This document shows, piece after piece, positions 52,096 to 60,560 of a stretch of 64,000 nt of DNA (its first letter is position 1; each line of letters starts with the position of its first letter). The notes under the pieces were generated by a model. That model had not been told where the DNA came from, ran no database searches, and worked only from the letters and a program-made list of their open reading frames with translations. The stretch comes from JBOZRQ01 sp050789255 (GTDB taxonomy: Bacteria; Bacillota; Sulfobacillia; Symbiobacteriales; Symbiobacteriaceae). A program made the position numbers and the translations under genes. The stretch lies in NCBI GenBank assembly GCA_050789255.1, contig JBOZRQ010000046.1, positions 1-64,000 of the forward strand, given 5' to 3'.

Positions 52096-52887
52096 ATGGA
52101 GACGGTGCAGAGTCTGGCGGTTTGGAGCCCCAAGGGCGGCGTGGGCAAGTCAGTGCTCTCCGTCGCCCTCGCCTTGCGCCTGGCCGAACGCCGCAGGACG
52201 CTCCTGGTGGACGGCAACCCGGATAACCCGGACATCGCCAGCCTCCTGCAGTGCCCACGGACGCCCAACGTGACCGGGTGGGTGGAAGCAGGCGAATCGG
52301 CCGATCTGGAGCAACGCTGTGTCAGGTACTCGGCCAACCTGTGGGTTCTGCCGGGACCCATGCGCTACTCTGAGGCGGACTCCTTCGACGGGCCGGTGAT
52401 GGAAACGGTGCTGCAGGCCGCCCGGGAAGAGCAGATCACCGTTGTGATCGACCTGGGCACCAGCCTGAGGAACTCCACCGTGGTGGCGCTGGACCAGGTC
52501 GACCAGGTGCTGGTGCCGGTGACGCTGGACCTGCTCTCCCTGGCGCCGCTCAAACGCCTGGCCCGGGAGCTGGAGCTCTGGCAGCTGCCGAAGAGCAAGT
52601 TCAGCGTCCTGATCAACCGGCAGACCGGCACCCGGGAGATCACCGTCGAGGATGTGCAGGACTTCAGCGAGTTCCCGGTTGTCGGGGTGGTCCCCAGCAG
52701 CCGGGAGCTGGCGGAGGCCGTCAACCAGGGCCAACTGGCAGCGGCCCTCACCCGTGGCTCTCCGGTGGCGACAGCCGTTGAGAAGTTGCTCTCAAACAGC
52801 GGCAGTGGGGAGGCCAGGGCGCCGGGCGTGCGGAAGGGCCTGCTCAGCGGGCTGCTGAGCGGCTTTCGGAAGGGGGGCCAGGCGTGA
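52096..52887 (+). CDS. CpaE/MinD-like ATPase, second copy
   Basis: The 263-residue ParA-family ATPase has an intact deviant Walker A SPKGGVGKSV (residues about 11-20), DGNPDNPD and VVIDLGTS. No N-terminal receiver-like part. ATG at 52096 behind AAGGGGTG; the gene ends in the CpaF start (GTGA overlap). With the copy at 50112 it makes two distinct positioning ATPases in one operon. Confidence 0.85.
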   Translation: METVQSLAVWSPKGGVGKSVLSVALALRLAERRRTLLVDGNPDNPDIASLLQCPRTPNVTGWVEAGESADLEQRCVRYSANLWVLPGPMRYSEADSFDGPVMETVLQAAREEQITVVIDLGTSLRNSTVVALDQVDQVLVPVTLDLLSLAPLKRLARELELWQLPKSKFSVLINRQTGTREITVEDVQDFSEFPVVGVVPSSRELAEAVNQGQLAAALTRGSPVATAVEKLLSNSGSGEARAPGVRKGLLSGLLSGFRKGGQA

Positions 52888-54254
52888 CGACAACCCGCTC
52901 CTATTTGCGAGAACGCATCGCGGCGGCCTCCCGTGTGCAAAGCAACCCTCCGCCCGGGCAGCCGGCAGAGGAAGCATCGGTAAGCTACCTCCAGCGGCGC
53001 ATGGGCGAAGCGATCTCCAGCGCCCCGGAGGTGCAGGCCAGGTACATCCGCCTGCGCGATCAGGTGCGGGATCAACTCCTGCGGGAGATCGACGTCAGCC
53101 AGCTCTTCAGCGCCGGCGACCGGACCCAGGTGCAGGCGATCCGGGCCTGCATCCAGTCGGCTGTCGAGCGCCACGAGATGGACTTGCCGGCCAGCGCCCT
53201 CCAGGCCACCGTGGAGCGGCTCATGCACGACCTGGTTGGCTTCGGGCCGATTCAGCCGTTGATCGATGACCCCACGGTCTCGGAGGTGCTCGTCAACCGC
53301 TGGGACGATGTGTGGGTCGAGCGGCATGGCCGCCTGGAGCCGGCGCTGCATATCCGCTTCGAGAGCGACGACGCCGTTCGGGAGATGTGCGAGCGGATTG
53401 CCCTCCCCCTGCGGCGCCGGATCGATGACCGAGTGCCGATCATGGACGCCCGCCTGCCGGACGGCAGCCGGGTCTGCGCTACGCTCTCTCCCCCGGCGCT
53501 TGACGGCTGTGCGATGGCTATCCGCAAGTTCAATCAGAGCATGATGGGCGTCGATGCGCTGAAGGCCGCCGGGGCGCTCTCCGGCGAGGTCCTCTTCTTT
53601 CTTGAGCGAGCGGTGCGTGCCCGGTGCAGCCTGCTGGTGGTCGGCGGCACCTCGTCGGGCAAGACGACGATGCTAAACGCTCTGTCCAGCCTGATACCGG
53701 GCGAGGAACGGGTGATAACCATCGAGGATTCGGCCGAGCTCCAGCTCCAGCAGCCCCACGTCCTGCGGTACGAGACCCGCCAGGGCAACTCGGAAGGGCG
53801 GGGTGAGATCTCCATCCGAGATCTCGTGCGCACGGCGCTGCGCCTGCGGCCGGACCGGATCGTCGTCGGCGAGGTGCGCGGGGCGGAAGCGCTCGATATG
53901 ATCCAGGCGAACAACACGGGCCACGACGGGGGCTTCAGTACGCTGCACGCCAACACGGCCCGGGATGCGCTGAGCCGTCTGGAGACCATGGTGCTGACCG
54001 CCGACAGCGGGCTGCCCCTGGCTGCCATCCGCCAGCAGATCGCCTCTGCCTTTCACATCATCATCAGCTGCATCCGCCTGCGGAATGGCAAGCGGCGGGT
54101 CAGCGAGGTGCTGGAGGTCTCAGGCGTCTCCGGCATGGAGTATATGCTGCGGCCACTGTGGCGATATGACTACGGCCTGGACAGCCTTGTGCAGCTGGCG
54201 GCGCCCTCCGAAGGGCTGAGCGAGCGGCTGGCGCTGGCCGACGGGGAGGGGTAG
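52884..54254 (+). CDS. cpaF: Tad secretion ATPase CpaF/TadA
   Basis: The 456-residue hexameric ATPase of the type II/IV secretion family powers Flp pilus assembly. N-terminal domain about 1-230, then Walker A GGTSSGKTT (about 254-262), Asp box EDSAELQLQQPH, Walker B RIVVGEVRG and His box STLHANTA. GTG start overlaps the CpaE-like stop by three bases, so translation is coupled. TadB and TadC follow. Confidence 0.94.
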   Translation: MTTTRSYLRERIAAASRVQSNPPPGQPAEEASVSYLQRRMGEAISSAPEVQARYIRLRDQVRDQLLREIDVSQLFSAGDRTQVQAIRACIQSAVERHEMDLPASALQATVERLMHDLVGFGPIQPLIDDPTVSEVLVNRWDDVWVERHGRLEPALHIRFESDDAVREMCERIALPLRRRIDDRVPIMDARLPDGSRVCATLSPPALDGCAMAIRKFNQSMMGVDALKAAGALSGEVLFFLERAVRARCSLLVVGGTSSGKTTMLNALSSLIPGEERVITIEDSAELQLQQPHVLRYETRQGNSEGRGEISIRDLVRTALRLRPDRIVVGEVRGAEALDMIQANNTGHDGGFSTLHANTARDALSRLETMVLTADSGLPLAAIRQQIASAFHIIISCIRLRNGKRRVSEVLEVSGVSGMEYMLRPLWRYDYGLDSLVQLAAPSEGLSERLALADGEG

Positions 54255-54260
54255 CCTTCC

Positions 54261-55154
54261 ATGTACACCCTCATCTTTTGCGGTACCTTCCTCGCTGTCG
54301 GGCTGTCCCTCTTCGCAGCCTGGCACTGGCGGTCGGGGAAACGTCGAGTGCAGGGGCTGTTGCGGGAGAAGGATCCGGCTGAGCAACTGGCCACCGTGCT
54401 GAGGCGCCGCAGCCTGGCCCAGTGGTGCGAGAATCAGTTCCAGCGCGGCGGCGTCGCCTGGTCGTTCCGCTCCTACCTGACCTGGTCGCTGGCCGGGCTC
54501 CTGTTCTGCATCGTGCTGTCGGCGGCGGGCCTTCAGACCGCAGCGGTGCTCCTCACCGCAGCAGTGGTGGCGGGGCCGTGGCTCTATCTCTACCACCGGA
54601 CTCAGAAACGAGCCGAGCTGCTGGAGCAGCAACTGCCGGCGGCGCTGACCCTCACGGCGAACACCATCCGCTCCGGGGGCACGCTTCTGCAGGCCGTACG
54701 GGCGATCGCCCGCCAGATGCCCAACCCCATTGCCGCAGAGTTTGGCCTGATCGAGCGCTCCCTGCAGCTGCAGGTGCCGGTGGGCGCCGCTCTGGATAAG
54801 GCCCGGGAGCGAATTGATTCGGACGAGTTCACCGCCGTGGTGATCGCCTGCAAGGTAGCGGGCCAATCGGGCGCCGACCTGGACTCGGTGCTGGAGAACG
54901 TGGCACGGGAGATCGTGGAGAACCGCCAGTACCGCGAGGTGATCCGGGTGGCCAGCAGCGAGGGCCGGACCTCCGCCAAGGTGGTCACCGCCGTGCCGTT
55001 CGTCGCCGGGGCGATGTTCTACCTCAGCGATCCGCACTACTTCGACTCGATGTTGGCCTCCCCGCTGGGGCAGGTGCTCCTGGTCGGCAGCTTCCTTTCC
55101 ATCGGGGTGGGGTGGCTGGCGATTCGGCAGATTGTCGATGTCCGTACCTGGTAG
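54261..55154 (+). CDS. tadB: Tad inner-membrane platform protein TadB
   Basis: The 297-residue membrane protein has a type II secretion F domain (about 135-255; TANTIRSGGTLLQAV, then VACK-like VVIACKVAGQSGADL), a helix at the N-terminus, two near 70-110 and two at the C-terminus. With TadC it forms the platform that CpaF acts on. Confidence 0.9.
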   Translation: MYTLIFCGTFLAVGLSLFAAWHWRSGKRRVQGLLREKDPAEQLATVLRRRSLAQWCENQFQRGGVAWSFRSYLTWSLAGLLFCIVLSAAGLQTAAVLLTAAVVAGPWLYLYHRTQKRAELLEQQLPAALTLTANTIRSGGTLLQAVRAIARQMPNPIAAEFGLIERSLQLQVPVGAALDKARERIDSDEFTAVVIACKVAGQSGADLDSVLENVAREIVENRQYREVIRVASSEGRTSAKVVTAVPFVAGAMFYLSDPHYFDSMLASPLGQVLLVGSFLSIGVGWLAIRQIVDVRTW

Positions 55155-55165
55155 GGGGTGTGGGA

Positions 55166-56065
55166 GTGCTCCTCCCGATCATCTGGACGTTCCTGGCGAC
55201 CGGCCTCCTGGTCTACGGGATTCACGAGCTCTGGAACGCTCCGAGGCGGCGGGTGGCGCTTGCCTTGCAGCGGGCCGAAGCGGTTCGAGAAGGTTCGCTC
55301 GTGCCGGAGGGGACTGGCTTCTTCAGCGCCCTGCTCCACACCGTCCTGGCGAAGCTGAAGCCCTACCTGGCCACATCGGACGCGGAGGATCTGCGCAAGC
55401 GGCTTCTGTGGGCCGGGCAGCCCTTCGGCCTGACCGCCGAATCGTACCAGTTCGCCAAGCTGACCTTCATGCTGACCGCCGCCCTGCTGCTCCCCTCCGT
55501 GGTGGCACTCTCGGCTGACGGCGGGCGGGTCTTCGGCGCCCTCCTGGCCGGCGTGGCGGCGGGCTACCTGCTGCCGGACAAGTACCTGCAGCACCTGATC
55601 AAACAGCGCAACCGCCAGATTCGCGCCCAGTTGCCGCACTTCGTGCACTTGCTGGCGACGACGCTGGAGGCGGGCCTGCCGATCGTAGAAGCGGTGCGGC
55701 GGGTAGCGTCCGAGGCGTCGGGCCTGCTGGCGGCGGAGATGCTCCGGACCGTGCACGAGATGGCGGCCGGCAAGCCGGCAGCCCTGGCGTGGCAGCACCT
55801 GCAGGCCCGGACCAACTGCCAGGAACTGCACGATGTGCTGCAGGGGATCATTCAGGCCCAGGAGATGGGCGTAGCCGTCGCAGATCAGCTGCGGTTTCAG
55901 GTGCGCACCCTGCGTACCCGCAAGCAGCAGCAGGCCAACGAGAACGCTCAGGCGGCGGCCGTGAAGATGAAGATTCCGATCATCCTGTTCATTGTGCTGC
56001 CGACCATGGTTGTGCTGCTCGGTCCGGCGATCTTCAACGTGCTGTCGATGCTGGCGGGGGAGTGA
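55166..56065 (+). CDS. tadC: Tad inner-membrane platform protein TadC
   Basis: The 299-residue membrane protein has an N-terminal helix, a pair near 105-145, the type II secretion F domain (about 160-280; LATTLEAGLPIVEAVRRV, then GIIQAQEMGVAVADQLR) and a terminal helix. The GTG at 55166 was chosen because AGGGGG precedes it by seven bases; another in-frame GTG is six bases earlier. Confidence 0.9.
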   Translation: MLLPIIWTFLATGLLVYGIHELWNAPRRRVALALQRAEAVREGSLVPEGTGFFSALLHTVLAKLKPYLATSDAEDLRKRLLWAGQPFGLTAESYQFAKLTFMLTAALLLPSVVALSADGGRVFGALLAGVAAGYLLPDKYLQHLIKQRNRQIRAQLPHFVHLLATTLEAGLPIVEAVRRVASEASGLLAAEMLRTVHEMAAGKPAALAWQHLQARTNCQELHDVLQGIIQAQEMGVAVADQLRFQVRTLRTRKQQQANENAQAAAVKMKIPIILFIVLPTMVVLLGPAIFNVLSMLAGE

Positions 56066-56068
56066 GCG

Positions 56069-56497
56069 GTGAGCAGATGGCTGGGCTCCGAACGCGGGAG
56101 CCAGATTGTGGAGTTTGCGTTGGTGGCGCCGATTTTGGTCTTCCTCCTCCTGGCCATCCCGATCCTTGGCATGGGCGTGCGGGCCTGGCTGGTGGTCGAA
56201 GGCGCCGCCCGGGAGGGCGCCCGGGAGCTGGCGATCACCGGCGATGTGAACGCCGCTCGGGCGAGGGTGACGAAGGAGGTCACCGAGGTGGGTGGACTGG
56301 CCGCACGGGATACCAAGGGCAACCTGCTCTTCGGACCGGGTGACGTTGAGATCACCCTGACCGGGAGCGCGGCGACCGTGGCGGTCACCTATCGGCAGCC
56401 CACCTTCCTGCCCAACCTTGGGAACCTGATTGGGGTCAACCTGGGCTCCTACTTCACCGTGAAGGGCAAGGCCACTTTCCGTCCCGAGATGCGCTAG
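56069..56497 (+). CDS. TadE-like pseudopilin
   Basis: The 142-residue protein has a short basic leader ending SERG, then SQIVEFALVAPILVFLLLAIPIL, a TadE signature: cleavage after Gly by a prepilin peptidase, Glu at +5, and a hydrophobic helix. The rest (about 40-142) is an extracellular beta-rich domain. The start is the GTG three bases after the tadC stop. No prepilin peptidase gene lies in the window. Confidence 0.85.
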   Translation: MSRWLGSERGSQIVEFALVAPILVFLLLAIPILGMGVRAWLVVEGAAREGARELAITGDVNAARARVTKEVTEVGGLAARDTKGNLLFGPGDVEITLTGSAATVAVTYRQPTFLPNLGNLIGVNLGSYFTVKGKATFRPEMR

Positions 56498-56513
56498 CGG
56501 CGCCCGAGGAGCG

Positions 56514-57236
56514 ATGGCGATGCACTGGTCGGACGAACGGGGATCAACCAGCTTGATGGCCCTGCTGGCGGTGGCGACCATCGCCATTGGCTTTCTGGCC
56601 TTCAGCGTGGACCTGGCGATGTGGTACGTCTACCGCCAGCAGGTGCGCACGGCGCTGGACGCCGCCGTAACAGCCGGGGCGATGCAGGGGCGCTACGAGC
56701 TCACTGTGGCAGCGGTGGGCAAGCAGCAGTCCAAACGCAACGTCTGCGTAGGGCCCGGTGGATCGTGCAGCCAGCAGGCGCAGGTCTGGCAGTATGGCCC
56801 CACAACCACGGTGCCGCTGGCGACCGGGCTGGAGAAGAGTGTGTGGGCGCCCTACAAGTACGGTGCGCAGAAGCTGTGGGAGACCTTCCCGGGGCAGTGT
56901 GTCAGCCCGTCCCAGGAGGGCTTCTTCTGTCAGGAGCTTACGGTGGTCAGCTGCCGGGTGACCGACCCGGGGACAGCGGTGCAGGCGGCCCGGGAGGCCT
57001 ATGAAGCCAACCAGTCCCGCTGGGCTGGCCGCCTGGTGAAGGTGCAGGAGGTCGGTCCCACCGTTGTGGCCGGCCAGGCCAACCGCCTGGACTTCCGGGT
57101 GGAGATGTCCGTCAGCGCCGAGATGCCCACCCGGTTCATGAAGATGTTCGGGTTTTCGACCGTCCCCTTTCGGGTCGCCACGGAGTCGGGCAGGCTGCAT
57201 CGCCTGTCGGCGCCGCCTCCGGGGTGCACACCGTGA
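56514..57236 (+). CDS. TadG-like Tad pilus assembly protein
   Basis: The 240-residue protein starts with DERGSTSLMALLAVATIAIG, a TadG/TadE-type leader and membrane helix, followed by an extracellular domain with seven Cys (for example NVCVGPGGSCS and CQELTVVSCRV) that may form disulfides. It lacks the long VWA domain of classical TadG. Sits between the TadE gene and the Flp pilin gene. Confidence 0.8.
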   Translation: MAMHWSDERGSTSLMALLAVATIAIGFLAFSVDLAMWYVYRQQVRTALDAAVTAGAMQGRYELTVAAVGKQQSKRNVCVGPGGSCSQQAQVWQYGPTTTVPLATGLEKSVWAPYKYGAQKLWETFPGQCVSPSQEGFFCQELTVVSCRVTDPGTAVQAAREAYEANQSRWAGRLVKVQEVGPTVVAGQANRLDFRVEMSVSAEMPTRFMKMFGFSTVPFRVATESGRLHRLSAPPPGCTP

Positions 57237-57285
57237 AGTTGCCGGGTCCGGGACCGCAAATTCTGGCCGGAGGAGGTTTTTCGGG

Positions 57286-57465
57286 ATGATCAAATGGTAC
57301 GTGAAGGCGCAGATCTGGTGGCGGCGGCAGGAGGGTTCTGCACTGACCGAGTACGTCATGATCGGGCTGCTGGCGGTGGGCGCCGCGGTCCTGCTGTTCC
57401 CGTCGCTGAGGGCCGCCCTGAAGACGGCCATCGACAAGATCACGACCAATATCAACAACAACTGA
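57286..57465 (+). CDS. flp: Flp/Fap pilin
   Basis: The 59-residue protein, easy to miss by size, is the major pilin. After the leader ending RRQEG comes SALTEYVMIGLLAVGAA: cleavage after Gly17, with Glu and Tyr at +5 and +6, exactly as in Flp pilins, then a 20-residue hydrophobic stretch and a polar tail ending NINNN. The ATG at 57286 follows GGAGGAGG, the strongest ribosome-binding site in the operon, consistent with a high-output structural gene. A terminator follows. Confidence 0.92.
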   Translation: MIKWYVKAQIWWRRQEGSALTEYVMIGLLAVGAAVLLFPSLRAALKTAIDKITTNINNN

Positions 57466-57476
57466 GCGAACGAAGG

Positions 57477-57502
57477 GAGCCGCCCCAGGTCCGGGGCGGC
57501 TC
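57477..57502. terminator. Terminator at the end of the Tad operon
   Basis: GAGCCGCCCC and GGGGCGGCTC pair perfectly around AGGTCC, 12 bases after the pilin stop and before the convergent ArsR-family gene. Confidence 0.75.
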
Positions 57503-57530
57503 ATGTTGTCGGTCGGGAGTCCAGGCAGGG

Positions 57531-58637
57531 TCAGCGTGGCGAAGACCCCAGGTACCGCAGCAGCGCTGGCGACACCGCACGGACCCGCCTGGTCACCGCC
57601 TGGTAAAGCACGTAGTAGCTGCTGCGGCGCCCGGCCACAAGTCCGGCCTCCTCGAGCAGGCGCAGGTGTCGGGAGACAACCCCTTCCGTCAGGTTCATCA
57701 GGCGGGCCAGCTCCTGGGTGCTGCGGGGAATATCCGCACACGCATGCAGGATCTGCAGGCGGGTTTCGTTGGCCAGTGCCGCGAGCACCTTGGCAAGCAC
57801 CTCGGGGGGCAGACCGGTGTCTGCCCATTCCCGGGTGGCCACGGGGTAGACCAGGGCGGGCACCCAGGGCGGGTCGCATACGACCCGCGTGTAGGCCCAG
57901 GTAAACGTGCTGGGAATCAGCAGCCAGTGGTCGTGTTCGTCCAGATCGAGCACCACGTCGGGGCCACGCGGGACCAAGATCGCATTCTCCCGGCGCAGAA
58001 GCTTGGAGCCGACCAGCAGGGGCTGCAAGGCCGTGAAGAAACTCTCCCGCCCAAACGCAGCCCCGTGCTGCACGACGCTTTCCACGAGGACCGGCAGGAC
58101 CCGCTCCCACTCCTCTGCAAAGCAGGAAGCCCAGAACTCTTGCAGTAGGGAGACGAACCGGGAGCGCAAACGTTCCGGGTCCGTCCACAGCAAGGGTATG
58201 ACCGACTCGTAGAGGGGGCTGAGGCTCCGGGCCTCGGTGAGGAGCTGCGCCTGCAGTTCCGCATCGCCCAGCACCTGATCGGCGGTCGGAAAGCCGGGAA
58301 ACTCCTCTGGCGTCACCGCCCGAGCGACATCTGCCACGAATATGGGGATCGGGACCGATTTGAACCGCTCGATCTCTTCGTCCCAGGTGGCTACCTCGTG
58401 CTCGGCCGAGGGGCTGAACAGCCCAACCTGCCACGTTTTGTAGGCGAACGACAGGCAGCGGATCTCCCGCCATAGGTCGGGCGGCAGGCGTGGCTTCGTC
58501 TCCAGCACCCAGCGCAGCCGCACAGGCTGTCGCTTCGGGTTGACCAGAGCCTCGAGCGCGACGGCCGCCTCGGTGAGGGGGGAGAAGGCGAAGCGAATCT
58601 TGCGGCGGGGATCGGCGCCCAGGTTGATGCGAATCAT
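57531..58637 (-). CDS. ArsR-family transcriptional regulator with long N-terminal domain
   Basis: The 368-residue protein has a winged helix-turn-helix of the ArsR type at its C-terminus (about 280-350; LANETRLQILHACADIP, STQELARLMNLTEGVVSRHLRLLEEAGLV). The N-terminal 270 residues match the DUF5937-like regions that precede such domains. No arsenic-type Cys pair. It is divergent from the MFS exporter gene, whose control is its likely job. Confidence 0.85.
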   Translation of the reverse strand: MIRINLGADPRRKIRFAFSPLTEAAVALEALVNPKRQPVRLRWVLETKPRLPPDLWREIRCLSFAYKTWQVGLFSPSAEHEVATWDEEIERFKSVPIPIFVADVARAVTPEEFPGFPTADQVLGDAELQAQLLTEARSLSPLYESVIPLLWTDPERLRSRFVSLLQEFWASCFAEEWERVLPVLVESVVQHGAAFGRESFFTALQPLLVGSKLLRRENAILVPRGPDVVLDLDEHDHWLLIPSTFTWAYTRVVCDPPWVPALVYPVATREWADTGLPPEVLAKVLAALANETRLQILHACADIPRSTQELARLMNLTEGVVSRHLRLLEEAGLVAGRRSSYYVLYQAVTRRVRAVSPALLRYLGSSPR

Positions 58638-58773
58638 GGAGTCCTCACCTCCAAGCGATTGCCTTTTTCATAGATTAGTTGTTTATGTGTAATTCCCTTT
58701 AGTAGCATAAAGATACCGCGGTGCTGTGTGCGCGCCACGCACCGTCGGTCAGCACTTCAGGGAGGGTATCGCT
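58638..58773. promoter_or_regulatory. Divergent promoter region between ArsR-type regulator and MFS gene
   Basis: The region between the two start codons is AT-rich at 58660-58715 (TTTTTCATAGATTAG and TTTAGTAGCATAAAG), against a GC-rich background. It should hold both promoters and the regulator's site; no perfect palindrome is evident. Confidence 0.4.
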
Positions 58774-59952
58774 GTGCATCTGTCTGCTTCTCCCGGGGCG
58801 AACGCGCGCCCGGCTACACTGTGGACGCTCCAGTTTATCCTGCTGTGCATCGCCAGCCTGTTCTTCTGGACCAGTCTTTTCGGCAGCAACGCCATTTTGC
58901 CGCTGTACATGACCGCCGGCGGATTTGGCGAGGGCGCCATCGGTTGGGTTCTGGGCGCCGGGGCGATCGCTTCTCTGCCGGTCCGCTTGTACTCCGGGCG
59001 GGCGATCGACCGCGGGGCTCCTGCCGCCTTTCTCGTGGCCGGATGCTTTTCGGCGGGGCTCGCCACGGTGCTGGTAAATCTCTTTCCTGGCCTGGTGGGA
59101 CTGACGGTGCTTCGCCTGCTGCAGGGGGCTGGCATCGCACTGTTTATGAACGCCGCTCTTGCGCTGGTTGCCCAGTTGGCCCCGCCGACCATGCGGGGTT
59201 CCGCCTTTGGGTGGTGGGGCGTGACCAACAATGCGGGCAACGCCGTGGGCGCCGCCTTGGCAGCATGGCTGGCAGGGCGGCGGGGCTATCCCGTTGCGTT
59301 TTGGTGGATCGGGGTGGCCGGCCTGGCAGGCGGGGTGTTGGGGCTCATGCTGCGGCGGGGCGGGCGCCCTGAGCGCCCACCGGCCCACAGCCCCTGGTTT
59401 ACGCGATCCGCCGTCGCACCCGGGCTGGTCGGAGGCGCACTGGGCTTTGCCGGTGGGGCCTTCATGCTCTTTGCCCCAATCCGGGCCAGCGAGCTTGGTT
59501 TTACCAACGTCGGTTCCTATCTGGCCGCTTATGCGGGAGCCATGGTTCTGGCACGGCTGGTGTTTGGCCCGATTGCCGACCGGCACGGGCGGGCCTGGGC
59601 GATTCTGCCGGGGATGGCCCTCGTGGCGGTGTCGATGGTTGGATTGGGGCTGGTGAGCCGTCCCCTGCTGGCGTTGGGGGTACCCGTGCTGTTTGGGCTG
59701 GGGCTGGGGGCGAGCATGCCGGGGCTGCTGGCCTGGACGGTGGACCGGGCCGGAACCGCCCAACGCGCCACGGCGGTGAGCACGTTCTACATGGTTTACG
59801 ACCTGGCGCTGTTCCTGGGTTCAGCCGTTGTGGGGAAGGTTCGGGAGTTTTCGCCGTCCCTGGCGTATATGGTCGTTGCCGGCGTTACTGCGGCTGCCCT
59901 GGTCTCGTATGCAGTAATGGCGCGGGCGTCGTGGCGAGGGAGACCCAACTGA
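58774..59952 (+). CDS. Major facilitator superfamily transporter
   Basis: The 392-residue protein has 12 predicted membrane helices. The MFS loop-2 motif appears as RLYSGRAIDRGA (about 69-80), and its repeat in the second half as RLVFGPIADRHGRAW (about 253-267). It looks like a drug-efflux or sugar-efflux-type exporter. GTG at 58774 after AGGGAGGG; the upstream reading frame has no site. The divergent ArsR-type gene suggests induced expression. Confidence 0.88.
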   Translation: MHLSASPGANARPATLWTLQFILLCIASLFFWTSLFGSNAILPLYMTAGGFGEGAIGWVLGAGAIASLPVRLYSGRAIDRGAPAAFLVAGCFSAGLATVLVNLFPGLVGLTVLRLLQGAGIALFMNAALALVAQLAPPTMRGSAFGWWGVTNNAGNAVGAALAAWLAGRRGYPVAFWWIGVAGLAGGVLGLMLRRGGRPERPPAHSPWFTRSAVAPGLVGGALGFAGGAFMLFAPIRASELGFTNVGSYLAAYAGAMVLARLVFGPIADRHGRAWAILPGMALVAVSMVGLGLVSRPLLALGVPVLFGLGLGASMPGLLAWTVDRAGTAQRATAVSTFYMVYDLALFLGSAVVGKVREFSPSLAYMVVAGVTAAALVSYAVMARASWRGRPN

Positions 59953-59977
59953 CGTGCCAGACAGGAGGTTGTTGAAC

Positions 59978-60331
59978 GTGGCCTTCTACTTGGTCCGGGC
60001 GGAACTCAGGCCTGAATTGGTCGGCGAGCTGTACCGCCGAATGACGAATGGTGAACTGCGGCAGTTGCGCCCCTTCGGTGCGAGCTTGACAGCGTCGCTG
60101 TCCGAGGCCCACTGGGACCCGGCGGCCAGGCAGGCGGTCTGGGAAGAAGAATGTTACTGCCAGCCGCCGCTGGCCCAGGAGCGGCGCGAGGTTTTGGACC
60201 GGTACTGCTCCTCGCTGACGACCGAGCGGGTGGCTCAGAACGAAGGCTGGCGGCGGGCCTCTCAGCTCCCGAAACTCTGGGATGCGCTGGGGCACGGCTT
60301 TACCGAACGAGAATTCCTCCCCGGAAACTGA
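59978..60331 (+). CDS. Hypothetical protein
   Basis: The 117-residue soluble protein begins AFYLVRAELRPELVGELY and is rich in Arg and Glu. AGGAGG nine bases before the GTG makes the start firm. It lies 25 bases after the MFS gene and may be co-transcribed. No family recognised. The same reading frame stays open after its stop for another 35 codons (60332-60439), see findings. Confidence 0.65.
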   Translation: MAFYLVRAELRPELVGELYRRMTNGELRQLRPFGASLTASLSEAHWDPAARQAVWEEECYCQPPLAQERREVLDRYCSSLTTERVAQNEGWRRASQLPKLWDALGHGFTEREFLPGN

Positions 60332-60447
60332 AACCCCAGACGACAAGGCCAAGGAGCTGCCACCGGTCCCGGCGCGATCACGTTCGACGCCCAGACCGGA
60401 GCGGTGCTCTTCCTGAGCGGCCCGCCGTCGCGCCAGTGACCCAAAAC

Positions 60448-60487
60448 AACGGTGCCTTCCCAGAACGGGGAGGCGCCGTTGATTTTT
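60448..60487 (+). terminator. Terminator of the MFS operon
   Basis: AACGGTGCCTTCCC and GGGGAGGCGCCGTT pair with small mismatches and end in GATTTTTG. It lies downstream of the hypothetical gene and separates it from the export operon. Confidence 0.75.
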
Positions 60488-60560
60488 GTTGACGTACTTT
60501 CCTAAGCGGCGTCGTCCAATACTGCAAGAGACCAACTTTGCCGAAAGGGGTCGCCCGACT

